Assembly (NCBI GenBank): GCA_016124735.1
Contig: WGMZ01000026.1
Span: forward strand, 24,640-88,639
Length of the DNA: 64,000 nt
Source of the DNA: Bacteroidota bacterium
GTDB taxonomy: Bacteria; Bacteroidota; Bacteroidia; UBA8524
Direction of reading: 5' to 3'
Under the pieces are notes generated by a model. It searched no databases, had not been told where the DNA came from, and worked only from the letters and a program-made list of their open reading frames with translations. Made by a program: the position numbers and the translations under genes. Of this stretch, positions 17,852 to 26,593 are shown one piece after another (within the stretch, counting starts at the first letter, position 1; the number at the start of each line of letters is the position of its first letter).

Positions 17852-17925
17852 TGGAGGTCGGAACCGGATTCGAACCGGTGTAAAGGGTTTTGCAGACCCG
17901 TGCCTAGCCACTCGGCCATCCGACC
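17852..17925 (-). tRNA. tRNA-Cys (anticodon GCA)
   Basis: Read on the minus strand the gene starts GGTCGGATGGCCGAGTGGC and ends TCCGACCTCCA. The 7-bp acceptor stem pairs fully, the T-loop is GGTTCGAATCC, and the anticodon loop CTGCAAA gives GCA. The CCA end is encoded (17854-17852). The outermost anticodon-stem pair is mismatched. Confidence 0.96.
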
Positions 17926-17936
17926 TTTGAGGGATG

Positions 17937-17967
17937 CAAAAGTATCAGAAATATCCATATCCTGCAA
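17937..17967 (-). promoter_or_regulatory. promoter of tRNA-Cys
   Basis: On the minus strand TTG (17967-17965), 20 bases, then TACTTTTG (17944-17937), a full match to TAnnTTTG, ending 11 bases before the mature tRNA. Confidence 0.75.
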
Positions 17968-18038
17968 CCTGCCTTCAATTATTTTTATTTTCCTTCTTAA
18001 GAGGCTTTTCAGGGTATTTCGCGTAAAATTGTATAGTT

Positions 18039-18512
18039 ATGACAGCATTGATTATTGGAGATCACGCTCCTGATTTCTCCCTTTATGATACCGACAAGAC
18101 TGAACGCTCACTGAGCGATTTTCGTGGACAGAACGTGGTGGTTCTCTTTTTTCCTCTGGCTTTTACAAGTACTTGTACAGCGGAACTGTGTGGAGTCAGA
18201 GATGACATTGCCTTTTACCAAAACCTCAATGTTCCGGTTCTGGCTATTTCTGTTGACACTGTTTTTTCTCTTGCCCGGTTCAAGGAAGACCAGAATTTGA
18301 ACATGATTCTGCTGTCTGACTTCAATCAGGAAACCTGCAAGGCCTATGGAAGTATGTACGAAACATTTATTTTAGGCATGACCGGAGTAGCGAAACGGTC
18401 TGCATTCGTGATTGACAAGAATGGTGTTGTGCGCTACGCTGAAGTATTAGAAAACGCCGGAGAAATACCAAATTTGGATGCAGTGAAACAAACGCTCAAT
18501 CAGTTGGCATGA
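18039..18512 (+). CDS. peroxiredoxin (AhpC/TSA, Bcp/AhpE-like)
   Basis: The 157-residue protein has the peroxidatic motif PLAFTSTC (Pro39, Thr43, Cys46) in the usual thioredoxin-fold frame, starting GDHAPDFSLYDTDK. A second cysteine (Cys51) lies five residues on, and another in NQETCKAYG; which one resolves the disulfide, if any, is unclear. It reduces peroxides with thiol donors in the cytoplasm. Its stop overlaps the start of the NfeD gene (ATGA), and FloA follows after three bases, so the three genes form one transcript. The pairing of a peroxiredoxin with a membrane microdomain scaffold suggests a link to membrane oxidative or folding stress, which is inference. Confidence 0.92.
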   Translation: MTALIIGDHAPDFSLYDTDKTERSLSDFRGQNVVVLFFPLAFTSTCTAELCGVRDDIAFYQNLNVPVLAISVDTVFSLARFKEDQNLNMILLSDFNQETCKAYGSMYETFILGMTGVAKRSAFVIDKNGVVRYAEVLENAGEIPNLDAVKQTLNQLA

Positions 18513-18976
18513 GCTTAAGCGTGCTTATTTTAGTTTCCCTCATGGGTATCGTATTGATACTCCTGGACTTGTTTTTCATTCCAGGTGGAGTGGTTGCTTT
18601 TATAGGCCTGGCACTGGTGGTTTTTGCAGATTATCAGGCTTTTGAAGAACATGGAAATTCAATGGGTTGGATATTCACCATTGCTTCAGGCATTCTGTCT
18701 GTCCTTCTTCTTGCTCAGTTTTTCCGGGCTTCTTTTTGGAACCGATTTGGTCCAAAAGAAGAAATCAGCGGGAAAGTGAATACCGAAGATATAGAAAGTG
18801 TTCATATTGGCGACCGAGGATTAACTATCGGAGCTATCCGTCCCTCAGGCAGTGTTCGTTTTGGCGATTTCATTGTTGAAGCCCATGCAAAACATGCCGT
18901 TATTGCGGCACATACGGAGGTAGAAATTGTTTCTATCGACGACAATAAAATCATCATTAAACCTATTGAATCTTAA
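18509..18976 (+). CDS. NfeD-family membrane protein
   Basis: The 155-residue protein has two or three N-terminal membrane segments (about 3-35 and 50-72, including LDLFFIPGGVVAFIGLALVV) followed by a soluble domain. GDRGLTIGAIRPSGSVRFGD is the hallmark of the NfeD C-terminal OB-fold. NfeD proteins of this short class are encoded beside flotillins and are thought to act with them in membrane organisation. Here it is sandwiched between a peroxiredoxin (four-base overlap) and FloA (three-base gap), matching that rule. Confidence 0.92.
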   Translation: MSLSVLILVSLMGIVLILLDLFFIPGGVVAFIGLALVVFADYQAFEEHGNSMGWIFTIASGILSVLLLAQFFRASFWNRFGPKEEISGKVNTEDIESVHIGDRGLTIGAIRPSGSVRFGDFIVEAHAKHAVIAAHTEVEIVSIDDNKIIIKPIES

Positions 18977-18979
18977 TTT

Positions 18980-19957
18980 ATGAACAGTATTGCACTTGTA
19001 GTTATTCTGGTTGGTGCCATTATCTTTTTGTTCACCTTCCTATACTTTGTCCCATTGGGACTTTGGTTCTCGGCCCAGTTATCGCGTGTGCGCATCAACT
19101 TACTCCAGTTGGTATTCATGCGCTTTCGAAAGGTCCCGCCTCAGGTCATTGTCAAAGCAATGATCAATTCAACCAAGGCAGGGTTGCGATTAACCCGTGA
19201 TGAGTTAGAAGCGCATTACCTCGCCGGTGGAAATGTAATCAATGTTGTAAATGCATTAATCTCGGCCGACAAAGCCAATATCCCTCTGGATTTCAAATCT
19301 GCTACAGCCATCGACCTGGCTGGCCGCGATGTGTTCCAAGCGGTGCAGATGAGTGTAAACCCAAAAGTAATTGATACCCCTCCTGTTACTGCGGTGGCGA
19401 AGGATGGAATCCAACTCATTGCGAAGGCAAGAGTAACCGTACGCGCCAATATCAAGCGTTTGGTGGGTGGCGCCGGTGAAGAAACAATCCTCGCTCGGGT
19501 GGGCGAAGGGGTCGTTTCCTCTATTGGTTCGGCCGAATCTCATAAAACGGTATTGGAAAATCCTGACTCAATTTCCAAAACAGTTCTTGCCAAAGGACTG
19601 GACTCGGGAACAGCTTTTGAAATTCTTTCAATCGATATTGCCGACGTGGATATAGGCAAGAACATTGGCGCGGTATTGCAAACGGATCAGGCCATGGCCG
19701 ATAAAAATATTGCTCAGGCAAAAGCAGAAGAGCGCCGGGCTATGGCAGTCGCTTTGGAGCAGGAAATGGTCGCCAAGGCACAAGAGGCCCGGGCCAAAGT
19801 AATTGAAGCCGAAGCAGAGATCCCGATGGCCATTGCAGAGGCATTCCGCTCAGGAAACCTCGGCGTCATGGATTATTACAAACTCAGAAATATTCAGGCA
19901 GATACGGATATGCGCGACAGCATTTCCAAACCGCCAAAAGACAGCGGAAAGAAATAA
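18980..19957 (+). CDS. floA: flotillin-like protein FloA
   Basis: The 325-residue protein has one N-terminal membrane anchor (about 5-27, [19 protein letters not shown]), a PHB/SPFH region (about 60-200) and a helical C-terminal part rich in Ala, Glu and Lys ([19 protein letters not shown]). These are the features and length of FloA (formerly UPF0365). Flotillins scaffold functional membrane microdomains and promote membrane fluidity and protein complex assembly. It is the last gene of the peroxiredoxin-nfeD-floA unit and is followed directly by a strong terminator, so the operon ends here. Confidence 0.95.
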   Translation: MNSIALVVILVGAIIFLFTFLYFVPLGLWFSAQLSRVRINLLQLVFMRFRKVPPQVIVKAMINSTKAGLRLTRDELEAHYLAGGNVINVVNALISADKANIPLDFKSATAIDLAGRDVFQAVQMSVNPKVIDTPPVTAVAKDGIQLIAKARVTVRANIKRLVGGAGEETILARVGEGVVSSIGSAESHKTVLENPDSISKTVLAKGLDSGTAFEILSIDIADVDIGKNIGAVLQTDQAMADKNIAQAKAEERRAMAVALEQEMVAKAQEARAKVIEAEAEIPMAIAEAFRSGNLGVMDYYKLRNIQADTDMRDSISKPPKDSGKK

Positions 19958-19988
19958 AAAAAGGCCGGTAAATTACCGGCCTTTTTTT
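19958..19988. terminator. bidirectional rho-independent terminator
   Basis: AAAAAGGCCGGT and ACCGGCCTTTTT form a 12-bp stem with loop AAATT followed by a long T-run. It separates convergent floA and msrA and can serve both strands. Confidence 0.9.
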
Positions 19989-20666
19989 TTATTTGACTCC
20001 TGGCTTCAGCTTATCTCCAAAAATTTTTTTCATCTTTTCCACCTTTGGTTTGATGACCATTTGGCAATATGGCTGTTGCCCATTGTTAGTGTAATATTCC
20101 TGATGGTAGTCCTCTGCCGGGTAAAAAGCTTCCAGCGGACTAATTTCCGTTACAACGGGAGACGGAAATGCCGATTCCTCGTTTAATTTCTTTTTGTAGT
20201 ACTCTGCTCTTTCTTTTTGATAGGTATTGTGATAAAAAATCACAGATCGGTATTGCGTTCCAACATCCGCTCCCTGACGATTCAGGGTGGTTGGATCATG
20301 GGTTTGCCAAAATACTTCGAGCAATTCATCATAACTGATAACTGCCGGCTTGTAGATGATTTGTACCACCTCTGCATGTCCCGTTAATCCACTGCAAACT
20401 TCCCGGTAGGTTGGATTCGCAATCTTCCCTCCGGAATAACCGGATTGAACAGATTCCACCCCTTTTAAATCCTGAAAGACAGCTTCCACACACCAGAAGC
20501 ATCCGGCACCAAAGGTGGCGGTATCTACTTCATTGCTATCTTTAATTTCCTTCATATTGCCTTCCGATTGAAAATCTATTTTATTGGTCTGTTTTGTCGG
20601 ATTCCCTTGGCATGCTAAGAGAAAGCCAAGGCTCATCATCCCCGTCGTGAATATGCTCATTTTCAT
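19989..20666 (-). CDS. msrA: peptide-methionine (S)-S-oxide reductase, lipoprotein form
   Basis: The active-site motif GCFWC (Cys56 and Cys59) and the downstream VETxYS-like context (VQSGYSGGKIANPTYREV) identify MsrA, which reduces methionine-S-sulfoxide in proteins. The first 19 residues form a lipoprotein signal ending FLLAC (Cys19), so the enzyme probably works on envelope proteins. With this start the gene overlaps the 3' end of the upstream membrane-protein gene by 86 bases in another frame. An internal ATG at 20555 would remove both overlap and signal peptide, but the lipobox argues for the longer form. Starts at 20666 and 20660 are both possible. No msrB is nearby. Confidence 0.92.
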   Translation of the reverse strand: MKMSIFTTGMMSLGFLLACQGNPTKQTNKIDFQSEGNMKEIKDSNEVDTATFGAGCFWCVEAVFQDLKGVESVQSGYSGGKIANPTYREVCSGLTGHAEVVQIIYKPAVISYDELLEVFWQTHDPTTLNRQGADVGTQYRSVIFYHNTYQKERAEYYKKKLNEESAFPSPVVTEISPLEAFYPAEDYHQEYYTNNGQQPYCQMVIKPKVEKMKKIFGDKLKPGVK

Positions 20667-22047
20667 TTTTCTTTAGTCTGTAATTCTCTAATTGCAAAAA
20701 CAGCCAAAGGAACGCCATCAAAGGAATCAACCATATTACCCGCGCCTCATACCGATCCAACGGGTTGGAAAAAACTCCACAAATGGCTGCATTGCACACG
20801 ATAAATAAGAACAATGCAAATCCCAATCTGTTTTGATCATCTAGACGGGCTAAAGCAGGTTTCCTGACAAAAAAAGCGAACATAATTACAAACAGACCAG
20901 CAATCACAGCAATCATTTGCCGGATGCTGGCTCCATGAAAATAGAGGTCCTGTGTATATTGTTTCGATGATTTGTAACGCGCTAAATCCAGGGGCCAGGC
21001 CTCTTTCAGCACTTCATAGGGGGCACTTCCCTCCTTCTGAGAACTGATCATCCCCACTCCAAAATTAATACTTTGCTGCCAGGTGCTGCCCCACGCATAT
21101 CCCAGCCACTTCCTGAATACAGCTCTATCCTTCCACCATCCGGAGGCCATCGCTTTGAGCTCTTCATTTCTTTGTTTCCAGCAAAATCCCCAGCCTCCCA
21201 CGGCATTGCAGGAAGAATCAATCAATATATCTGAATTCCAAAGAATATCATTGCCCGACATCTCAGCCAACCTGGATCGTTCCGTACACAGAAACAATGG
21301 TGCGTTTCCTTCTCCGCAATGGCGCTCCAACCAAGGAACCAAAACGCCGGCCGTTTGCAAACTCGCGGTGAGAAAAACCCGGGAAGAATCCGAATAATAG
21401 AAACGTCCGCTCAGCCGGTAATTATTCAATGGCAGTGTAAAAACCGACAAGAGAACACCCAAGATCAATGAATTCCAGCTCCACTTATTCCGTTTGTCTG
21501 ACTGAAACATAAATGCAATTGCCACAGCGAACAATCCGAGGAGCAGATGTGTAGTATGGGTAGCTGTAATCAATGCAAATACAATCCAAAATACCAGACG
21601 ATGAAGTCCCAACTTGGCCTTTGGCTTGAACAAAGTCCACGCTATCAGGAACAACAAAGGCGTAAGCAGATCGGGCATAATTTGATTGACAAGAAAGGGT
21701 AAACCGCTTGTTCCTGCTAAAAGAAGAGCAATCAAAGCACTGGTTCCCGGAATGAACTTTCCTTTAAATCCCCGATGAACAAAGATGTACATAACGTACA
21801 ATACCAGGAGCGATTGAAACAATGGAATGGCGTATACACTCGAAAAATTCGCTATCCGGCTCACTAATTCGGAATACATCACCGGACGGTCAATTGGGAT
21901 TTGATGTTGACGAAAAGCGATCAGGTAGGTTCCACTGTCAGAATAAAGAAATGGGAAACGGTAAATCCACATCGGCCAACAAAGAATTGGCAACACCAGC
22001 ACATTGGAAATCAAGTCAATAATTATTTCCTTTCGCCTCGTGTTCAT
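20581..22047 (-). CDS. polytopic membrane protein of the exporter operon, GT-C-like, function unknown
   Basis: The 488-residue protein has about ten to twelve hydrophobic helices and a large loop (about residues 220-345) rich in Trp and Cys. Early in the chain the first loop holds YSDSGTYL, an acidic motif in a place where GT-C glycosyltransferases often have one, and near the end DRYEARVIWLIPL. I do not recognise a defined family, so transferase activity is only a possibility. Its start overlaps the TolC gene's stop by four bases (ATGA), making it the fourth gene of the ABC-HlyD-TolC unit. Its last 28 codons overlap msrA. It may modify or help insert whatever the exporter handles (inference). 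Confidence 0.7.
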   Translation of the reverse strand: MNTRRKEIIIDLISNVLVLPILCWPMWIYRFPFLYSDSGTYLIAFRQHQIPIDRPVMYSELVSRIANFSSVYAIPLFQSLLVLYVMYIFVHRGFKGKFIPGTSALIALLLAGTSGLPFLVNQIMPDLLTPLLFLIAWTLFKPKAKLGLHRLVFWIVFALITATHTTHLLLGLFAVAIAFMFQSDKRNKWSWNSLILGVLLSVFTLPLNNYRLSGRFYYSDSSRVFLTASLQTAGVLVPWLERHCGEGNAPLFLCTERSRLAEMSGNDILWNSDILIDSSCNAVGGWGFCWKQRNEELKAMASGWWKDRAVFRKWLGYAWGSTWQQSINFGVGMISSQKEGSAPYEVLKEAWPLDLARYKSSKQYTQDLYFHGASIRQMIAVIAGLFVIMFAFFVRKPALARLDDQNRLGFALFLFIVCNAAICGVFSNPLDRYEARVIWLIPLMAFLWLFLQLENYRLKKNENEHIHDGDDEPWLSLSMPRESDKTDQ

Positions 22048-23450
22048 TCCAGAATAAGTTTTTCTAAAAGGTCACCTCGGGTATGAAACAAACGAATTAA
22101 AGCCATTCGCCATTTGATCTCCAGACTCACGCGTTTTGCCTGCGATTGAAAGCACATGTTTTCTCGCTGATTCAGTAAGAAAACAGAGCTTTCCCCACTC
22201 CGAAAACGAATAATTTCTGCATCCAATAATTTCTGATAACTGGATTGGATACCTTCCTGAATGCGCGCATTTTCCAGCCCTAACACATATTCCTGAAAGT
22301 TGGCATTGATCTTTTGGGCAATTTGTCTTTGTTTATCTGCAATTTCCCAATTCACCTCTTGTTGTTTTAATCGGGTATATTGTACAGCCGCTCTTTCCTG
22401 CCGCATAAATATTGGAAAAGAAATTCCGATGCCTGCTTTGTAATAGTCTGTGCCAATGGTCTGCAATGCCTGAAAGTCCTGAGAGGCATCATACAACAAG
22501 TTGTATTTAAATTCCGCTTTAGGTAGCAGCTGGTTTTGCCTGAATCGAAGTTCTTTACTCAGAATCTCCGTTTGATTATAAAATTGCATGAGCAATGGAT
22601 TTTCGGCCATCCAGTCTGAATTTACCGCCGCAGAATCCACCAAATTGGTAATTTCCTCGAGCTGATCCAATAAGGGGGGAACTCCTTGGCCCTGTTCCAG
22701 CAAATGTTTCCAATACTCCTGCCAGATAAAAGTAAGCAGGTGTTGGGTGTGTTTTCTGTAATTCAGCAAGGCGTCATTAGTAGCCAATAGACGACTTTGC
22801 CATTGCATATGAGACTCCACTGTATCGATGAGTGGTCGGTCGCCCAGCATGGCAGCTGACCTGGTCGTTTGAAATTGTTCCTCGCTTATCTGACTTGCGT
22901 TTCGATTGATAATCCAAATATTGTATGTTTCCACCCATGTCCAGTAGGCTTCCATACCTTCGTGGAGCAAGTCGTTCAATTCCGTTTTTTGTTCATAGGG
23001 AGCTGTTTTTTGAAGGATGAAGGCTTTGTTTCTTTCAAATCGCATTTTGCTTTGCCAAAGTCCGTTGCCCAAAGGAACTTTCAAACCACCCGCATATAGC
23101 CCATTCATCGGAACGGAATTTTCCGGATTCATGTACTGACCTGAATTATGATCAAAGCGACTGTATATTTCAATTCCATATAGCGTTGGAATACTCAGTC
23201 CGCCTCCAAGTAAATTCCAATAATTCTTTCCGTCAAAAGTTTTTCGGTCGTAATTTAAATTAAAACCCGGTTCTGTCAGCCCTTTGGCTTTCAACCAGCT
23301 GGCTTGCGCAAATGCCGGTCGCAGGGAAGCCTGAAAAGCTCGCGGATGGTATTCTACCAATTGTTTGGCAAACGTCTTCGGTTGGAGAATGGTCTCCGCA
23401 GCAGTATATGTAAAGGACAAAAATCCACTTAATACCCAGGCCAATTTCAT
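22044..23450 (-). CDS. TolC-like outer-membrane efflux protein
   Basis: The 468-residue protein has a signal peptide (MKLAWVLSGFLSFTYTAAE) and long alpha-helical stretches with heptad-like patterns, in two halves (about 130-220 and 300-430), as in TolC-family channel-tunnels. ELRFRQNQLLPKAEFKYNLLYD and KAGIGISFPIFMRQERAAVQ are the usual strand/helix junctions. It would form the outer-membrane duct of a tripartite system. It overlaps both neighbours by four bases (HlyD-type gene upstream, membrane protein downstream), so all are co-translated. Confidence 0.88.
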   Translation of the reverse strand: MKLAWVLSGFLSFTYTAAETILQPKTFAKQLVEYHPRAFQASLRPAFAQASWLKAKGLTEPGFNLNYDRKTFDGKNYWNLLGGGLSIPTLYGIEIYSRFDHNSGQYMNPENSVPMNGLYAGGLKVPLGNGLWQSKMRFERNKAFILQKTAPYEQKTELNDLLHEGMEAYWTWVETYNIWIINRNASQISEEQFQTTRSAAMLGDRPLIDTVESHMQWQSRLLATNDALLNYRKHTQHLLTFIWQEYWKHLLEQGQGVPPLLDQLEEITNLVDSAAVNSDWMAENPLLMQFYNQTEILSKELRFRQNQLLPKAEFKYNLLYDASQDFQALQTIGTDYYKAGIGISFPIFMRQERAAVQYTRLKQQEVNWEIADKQRQIAQKINANFQEYVLGLENARIQEGIQSSYQKLLDAEIIRFRSGESSVFLLNQRENMCFQSQAKRVSLEIKWRMALIRLFHTRGDLLEKLILE

Positions 23451-24799
23451 TTTATATTTCCTTTTTCTGAATCCTCTATTCGATAAAATTCGGGCGGGAA
23501 CCCGTTCAGTCTGCGCCAGAGTTCATACCACACGGGCACATCTTTCAATAATGCATATCCTTTGGCTCCGCCTCCAATTGCCAGCAATTCGGGCCATTTT
23601 TCTGTATTTTCAGATGGAGAAACTAAAATGCGGTAGCGTCCATTTGGACTGATATTATTGTCAATCACTTTTACTGTTCCTCCAAATGTCCCGAAAGATG
23701 TCCCTGGCCAGCCACTGAATACAACCGAAGGCCAACCATCAAATTGAATTCGAACAGAACGTCCGATTTCGAACAAGGGTAAATCAACGGCTTGAATATA
23801 AAAGGCGACAGCCATATCATGCACTTCAGGAGTTATACTTGCCAATGCCTCCCCGGCTTTAACGTTTTCACCAAGTCCTGCCCGATGAATCCTCACAATT
23901 TGTCCATCTTGTGGGGCAAGAATAAAGTAGTTTCCAGCCCGGATTACATAGTTAGAATAGGCATTATTGAGTTTGGATAGTTCCTCATTTACTTTGGATA
24001 AGTCGGATACTGCGGTTTGTATTTCCGACTGTATCTTAAAGATTTTTTCCAGGTACTCCGCCTCTATTGTATTCAGTTCTACTTCAGAAATAAGAAATTC
24101 ATTTTGAGAAATAGCAAAATCATTTTCGGCCTTATTGAGTTTGGCCATGGCGCTTTGCATTTTATTCTGGCGCGATTCTAATTCAGTTTTAGAAATAAGG
24201 TTCTGTTTGTATAATTCCCCACCCCTTTCGTATTGTGCTTTGAAGTTGGAATAATCCGTGCGCGCTGCCTCAATCGCCGCACTGTCTGTACTTAATTTGT
24301 AGTGAATTTGCTCTATTTTTCTGCGGGTTTGCTGCGTTTTCAACTTCAGGTTCTGACGCAGCGCAGCTATCTGGCGTTCCAGCGCATCAATTTTATTCTG
24401 GTAAGCCTTGGTTGAATTGTGTTTGGCTTGCAATTGTTCTTCTGTACGTTCCAGTAGAAATGGATCCCAGTACTGATCTTTAATTTCCGAAATCCGCGCA
24501 ATAGTATCCCCTTTTTGAACAAGCATTCCTTCCCTTACATACCAGTGATCTATTTTTCCTTCTATCACCGACTGAATTTCCTGAGGACGTGTTTCAGGTT
24601 CAAGCGTAGTCAGATTCCCCTGCATAAATACATTCTGTGTCCAGGGCATAAATAACAGAACAATACCCAGCCCCAAAAAGAAAAATAATACTCGACTGAA
24701 ACGGCGTATTGTTCCGAGTCGCATGACTTTGTTTCGAGATAAATCCGAACCCGGAACGAAATAGTCGTTATTTAGCTTTTGAGATGACAGATTAAGCAC
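23447..24799 (-). CDS. HlyD-family membrane fusion protein
   Basis: The 450-residue protein has a cytoplasmic N-terminus, one membrane helix (about 35-54), a lipoyl-like half (EGKIDHWYVREGMLVQKGDT), a long coiled coil (about 115-285) and the second lipoyl half (APQDGQIVRIHRAGLGENVKAGE). This is the periplasmic adaptor layout linking an inner-membrane exporter to TolC. GTG at 24799 is the start and overlaps the ABC gene's end by eight bases. The stop overlaps the TolC gene by four. The C-terminal part contains tryptophan-rich segments (FDGWPSVVFSGWPGTSFG) found in HlyD proteins of this phylum. Confidence 0.92.
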   Translation of the reverse strand: MLNLSSQKLNNDYFVPGSDLSRNKVMRLGTIRRFSRVLFFFLGLGIVLLFMPWTQNVFMQGNLTTLEPETRPQEIQSVIEGKIDHWYVREGMLVQKGDTIARISEIKDQYWDPFLLERTEEQLQAKHNSTKAYQNKIDALERQIAALRQNLKLKTQQTRRKIEQIHYKLSTDSAAIEAARTDYSNFKAQYERGGELYKQNLISKTELESRQNKMQSAMAKLNKAENDFAISQNEFLISEVELNTIEAEYLEKIFKIQSEIQTAVSDLSKVNEELSKLNNAYSNYVIRAGNYFILAPQDGQIVRIHRAGLGENVKAGEALASITPEVHDMAVAFYIQAVDLPLFEIGRSVRIQFDGWPSVVFSGWPGTSFGTFGGTVKVIDNNISPNGRYRILVSPSENTEKWPELLAIGGGAKGYALLKDVPVWYELWRRLNGFPPEFYRIEDSEKGNIK

Positions 24800-26468
24800 T
24801 CTGTCCTCCTTTCTCTTGAATTAATGAGGCCAAAGGAGTGCGTTCTCCCTTAAAATGATCAGGGATGTTTTCACTGATTACCCAAAAATATTTGCCAGTA
24901 ACTTCAAACAAAGCATTTAAATCAGTTTTGGATAACAGTGCGTTGGGCCAAAGGTTCAAATCAATTAATACGACCTCAGCTTCACTCATGCAGGTGCGAA
25001 GAATCCCAAGCTGCCAAAGAATGGTCGTGTCATTGAAAATCCATAATGGCTCAATGGTTTCCCGAAAAGTCAGGCCAAAATCATTTAATCGCGCCGATAA
25101 GCCAATGATATCTGCAATTTTCATGGCCTTCCTTAGCGCTTCCGGCTCACCTTCAATTCCTAAATAGCTGCTAATCGACTCATTCATGACAACCTTTGCT
25201 GGCTCAATCACCATAAATTTCTGCCGCCATATTGAGAGATTCCATTCACTCAACGCCAAACCATCAGCGCGCACCGTACCCTCCGCGGGATCAATATGAC
25301 CACCCAGTAATTTCTTGAAGGCAAGAATTTGAAGCGCACTGCCTCCAAGCCATAAATGGTTCACCTTAAGCGAAAAGCTGCCATTAGGAACTATAAAATT
25401 TCTTCCCATTTTAAAACAAAGCCCCTGAAAGGCCAATTCTTCTATGGGTTCAGAACGCGTATACCCCTTTGGTAAGTCTATCGTGAGTTCAGGGATTTTT
25501 GCCACTTTTTCAACTGCTGTCAATACATCATATATACCTTCCATACTCAGAAGCAATTTTTCAACAGATCCCATGATTAAGATGATTACAATCTCTGCCG
25601 CAATAAACTGTCCCAGGTTAATTTGTCCCGACAACACCAGATTTGCGCCAATGATTAACAAAATACTGATGATCAATGTTTTGAAAAATATTAAAACCTG
25701 GTATTGTGTACGAAGTACTCTAAAATGTTTTTTACGTGCATGCAGGTAGGCGCTTAAAAAGTCATCTACCTGTTTTAATCCTTTTTGGAATGGTTGTGCT
25801 GCCTTGTACCAGAAATGCTCCAACCCGAGCCGTTGCAAGTGAAATGCAATCCGGTATTTCTCCTCCGATTCTATCATACTGGAACTCAATCCTCTCGGAC
25901 CGGAAAAACGAAAAAACAAAAAGAGAATAATAAAAATCAGCAAAGAAAAGAAGCCGAAAAATGGATGATAAAATGAGATCAGAATTAATCCAAATACCAT
26001 TTGAAGAATGGCGGCCGATAAATCCATCAATAATTTGGGAACCTGCTTTTGAATAGTCAGCGTGTCAAAGAAACGGTTAGCCAGCTCCTGATACAGATAT
26101 TTTCCTGTAAGATTAAGTTTTAATAGCGGTAAGCGGAAGGCATACTCAAAACTGGATCGGAGAAAAATCTTCTGTTGAAGAACTTCTACAATACTCAGCT
26201 GAATTAATTGCATTACACCGACAAAGAAAGTTCCCGTTATTACCAGGGCAATCAAAAGAACCAATGATGTCGAGAAGTAAGCCCCCATCAAATAAGTGAT
26301 AATTGCCTGAACGCCCAATGGAAGTGTCAGACTTATAATTCCACTGATAATAGCATACATATAAAGAAGCCAAATGTCTTTGTAATCTTCCCGGAGGACT
26401 GCAAACATTTTTCTGGAACTACTAACTATAAGATTTTTAGATGAATTCGGCTTCGAAGGTTCTTTCAT
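24792..26468 (-). CDS. type I secretion-like ABC transporter with degenerate nucleotide-binding domain
   Basis: I chose the ATG at 26468 (558 residues); an in-frame TTG lies seven codons upstream. Residues 30-320 form a six-helix ABC exporter domain like those of HlyB/LapB-type secretion ATPases (GIISLTLPLGVQAIITYLMG). The C-terminal half has the length of an ATPase domain but not its motifs. The Walker A position reads LWLGGSALQILAFKKLLGG without GxxGxGKS/T. The signature LSGGQ is replaced by text around ILWQLGILRTCMSEAE. Walker B reads EVVLIDLNLWP, keeping Asp but not Glu. The switch His position is VISENIPD. The frame is long and open, and the operon is intact, so it is unlikely to be a pseudogene. 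It may work with a separate active ABC subunit or without ATP hydrolysis. Confidence 0.85.
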   Translation of the reverse strand: MKEPSKPNSSKNLIVSSSRKMFAVLREDYKDIWLLYMYAIISGIISLTLPLGVQAIITYLMGAYFSTSLVLLIALVITGTFFVGVMQLIQLSIVEVLQQKIFLRSSFEYAFRLPLLKLNLTGKYLYQELANRFFDTLTIQKQVPKLLMDLSAAILQMVFGLILISFYHPFFGFFSLLIFIILFLFFRFSGPRGLSSSMIESEEKYRIAFHLQRLGLEHFWYKAAQPFQKGLKQVDDFLSAYLHARKKHFRVLRTQYQVLIFFKTLIISILLIIGANLVLSGQINLGQFIAAEIVIILIMGSVEKLLLSMEGIYDVLTAVEKVAKIPELTIDLPKGYTRSEPIEELAFQGLCFKMGRNFIVPNGSFSLKVNHLWLGGSALQILAFKKLLGGHIDPAEGTVRADGLALSEWNLSIWRQKFMVIEPAKVVMNESISSYLGIEGEPEALRKAMKIADIIGLSARLNDFGLTFRETIEPLWIFNDTTILWQLGILRTCMSEAEVVLIDLNLWPNALLSKTDLNALFEVTGKYFWVISENIPDHFKGERTPLASLIQEKGGQSA

Positions 26469-26593
26469 AGGTTCAAAATCAACACGCAAAACACAAAACC
26501 AAGACCAAAATTGTCTGATAAACCGAGAATCCTGGTAATTTTATCGATGCATTCGAAAATACATCGTTTTTAATTCTTCTATATATTGCAAGC

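Noticed and set aside
24792..26468. The ABC protein as a pseudogene
   Set aside because: The frame is open over 558 codons, membrane helices are intact and overlaps with the next gene are preserved; the loss of motifs looks like functional divergence rather than decay.
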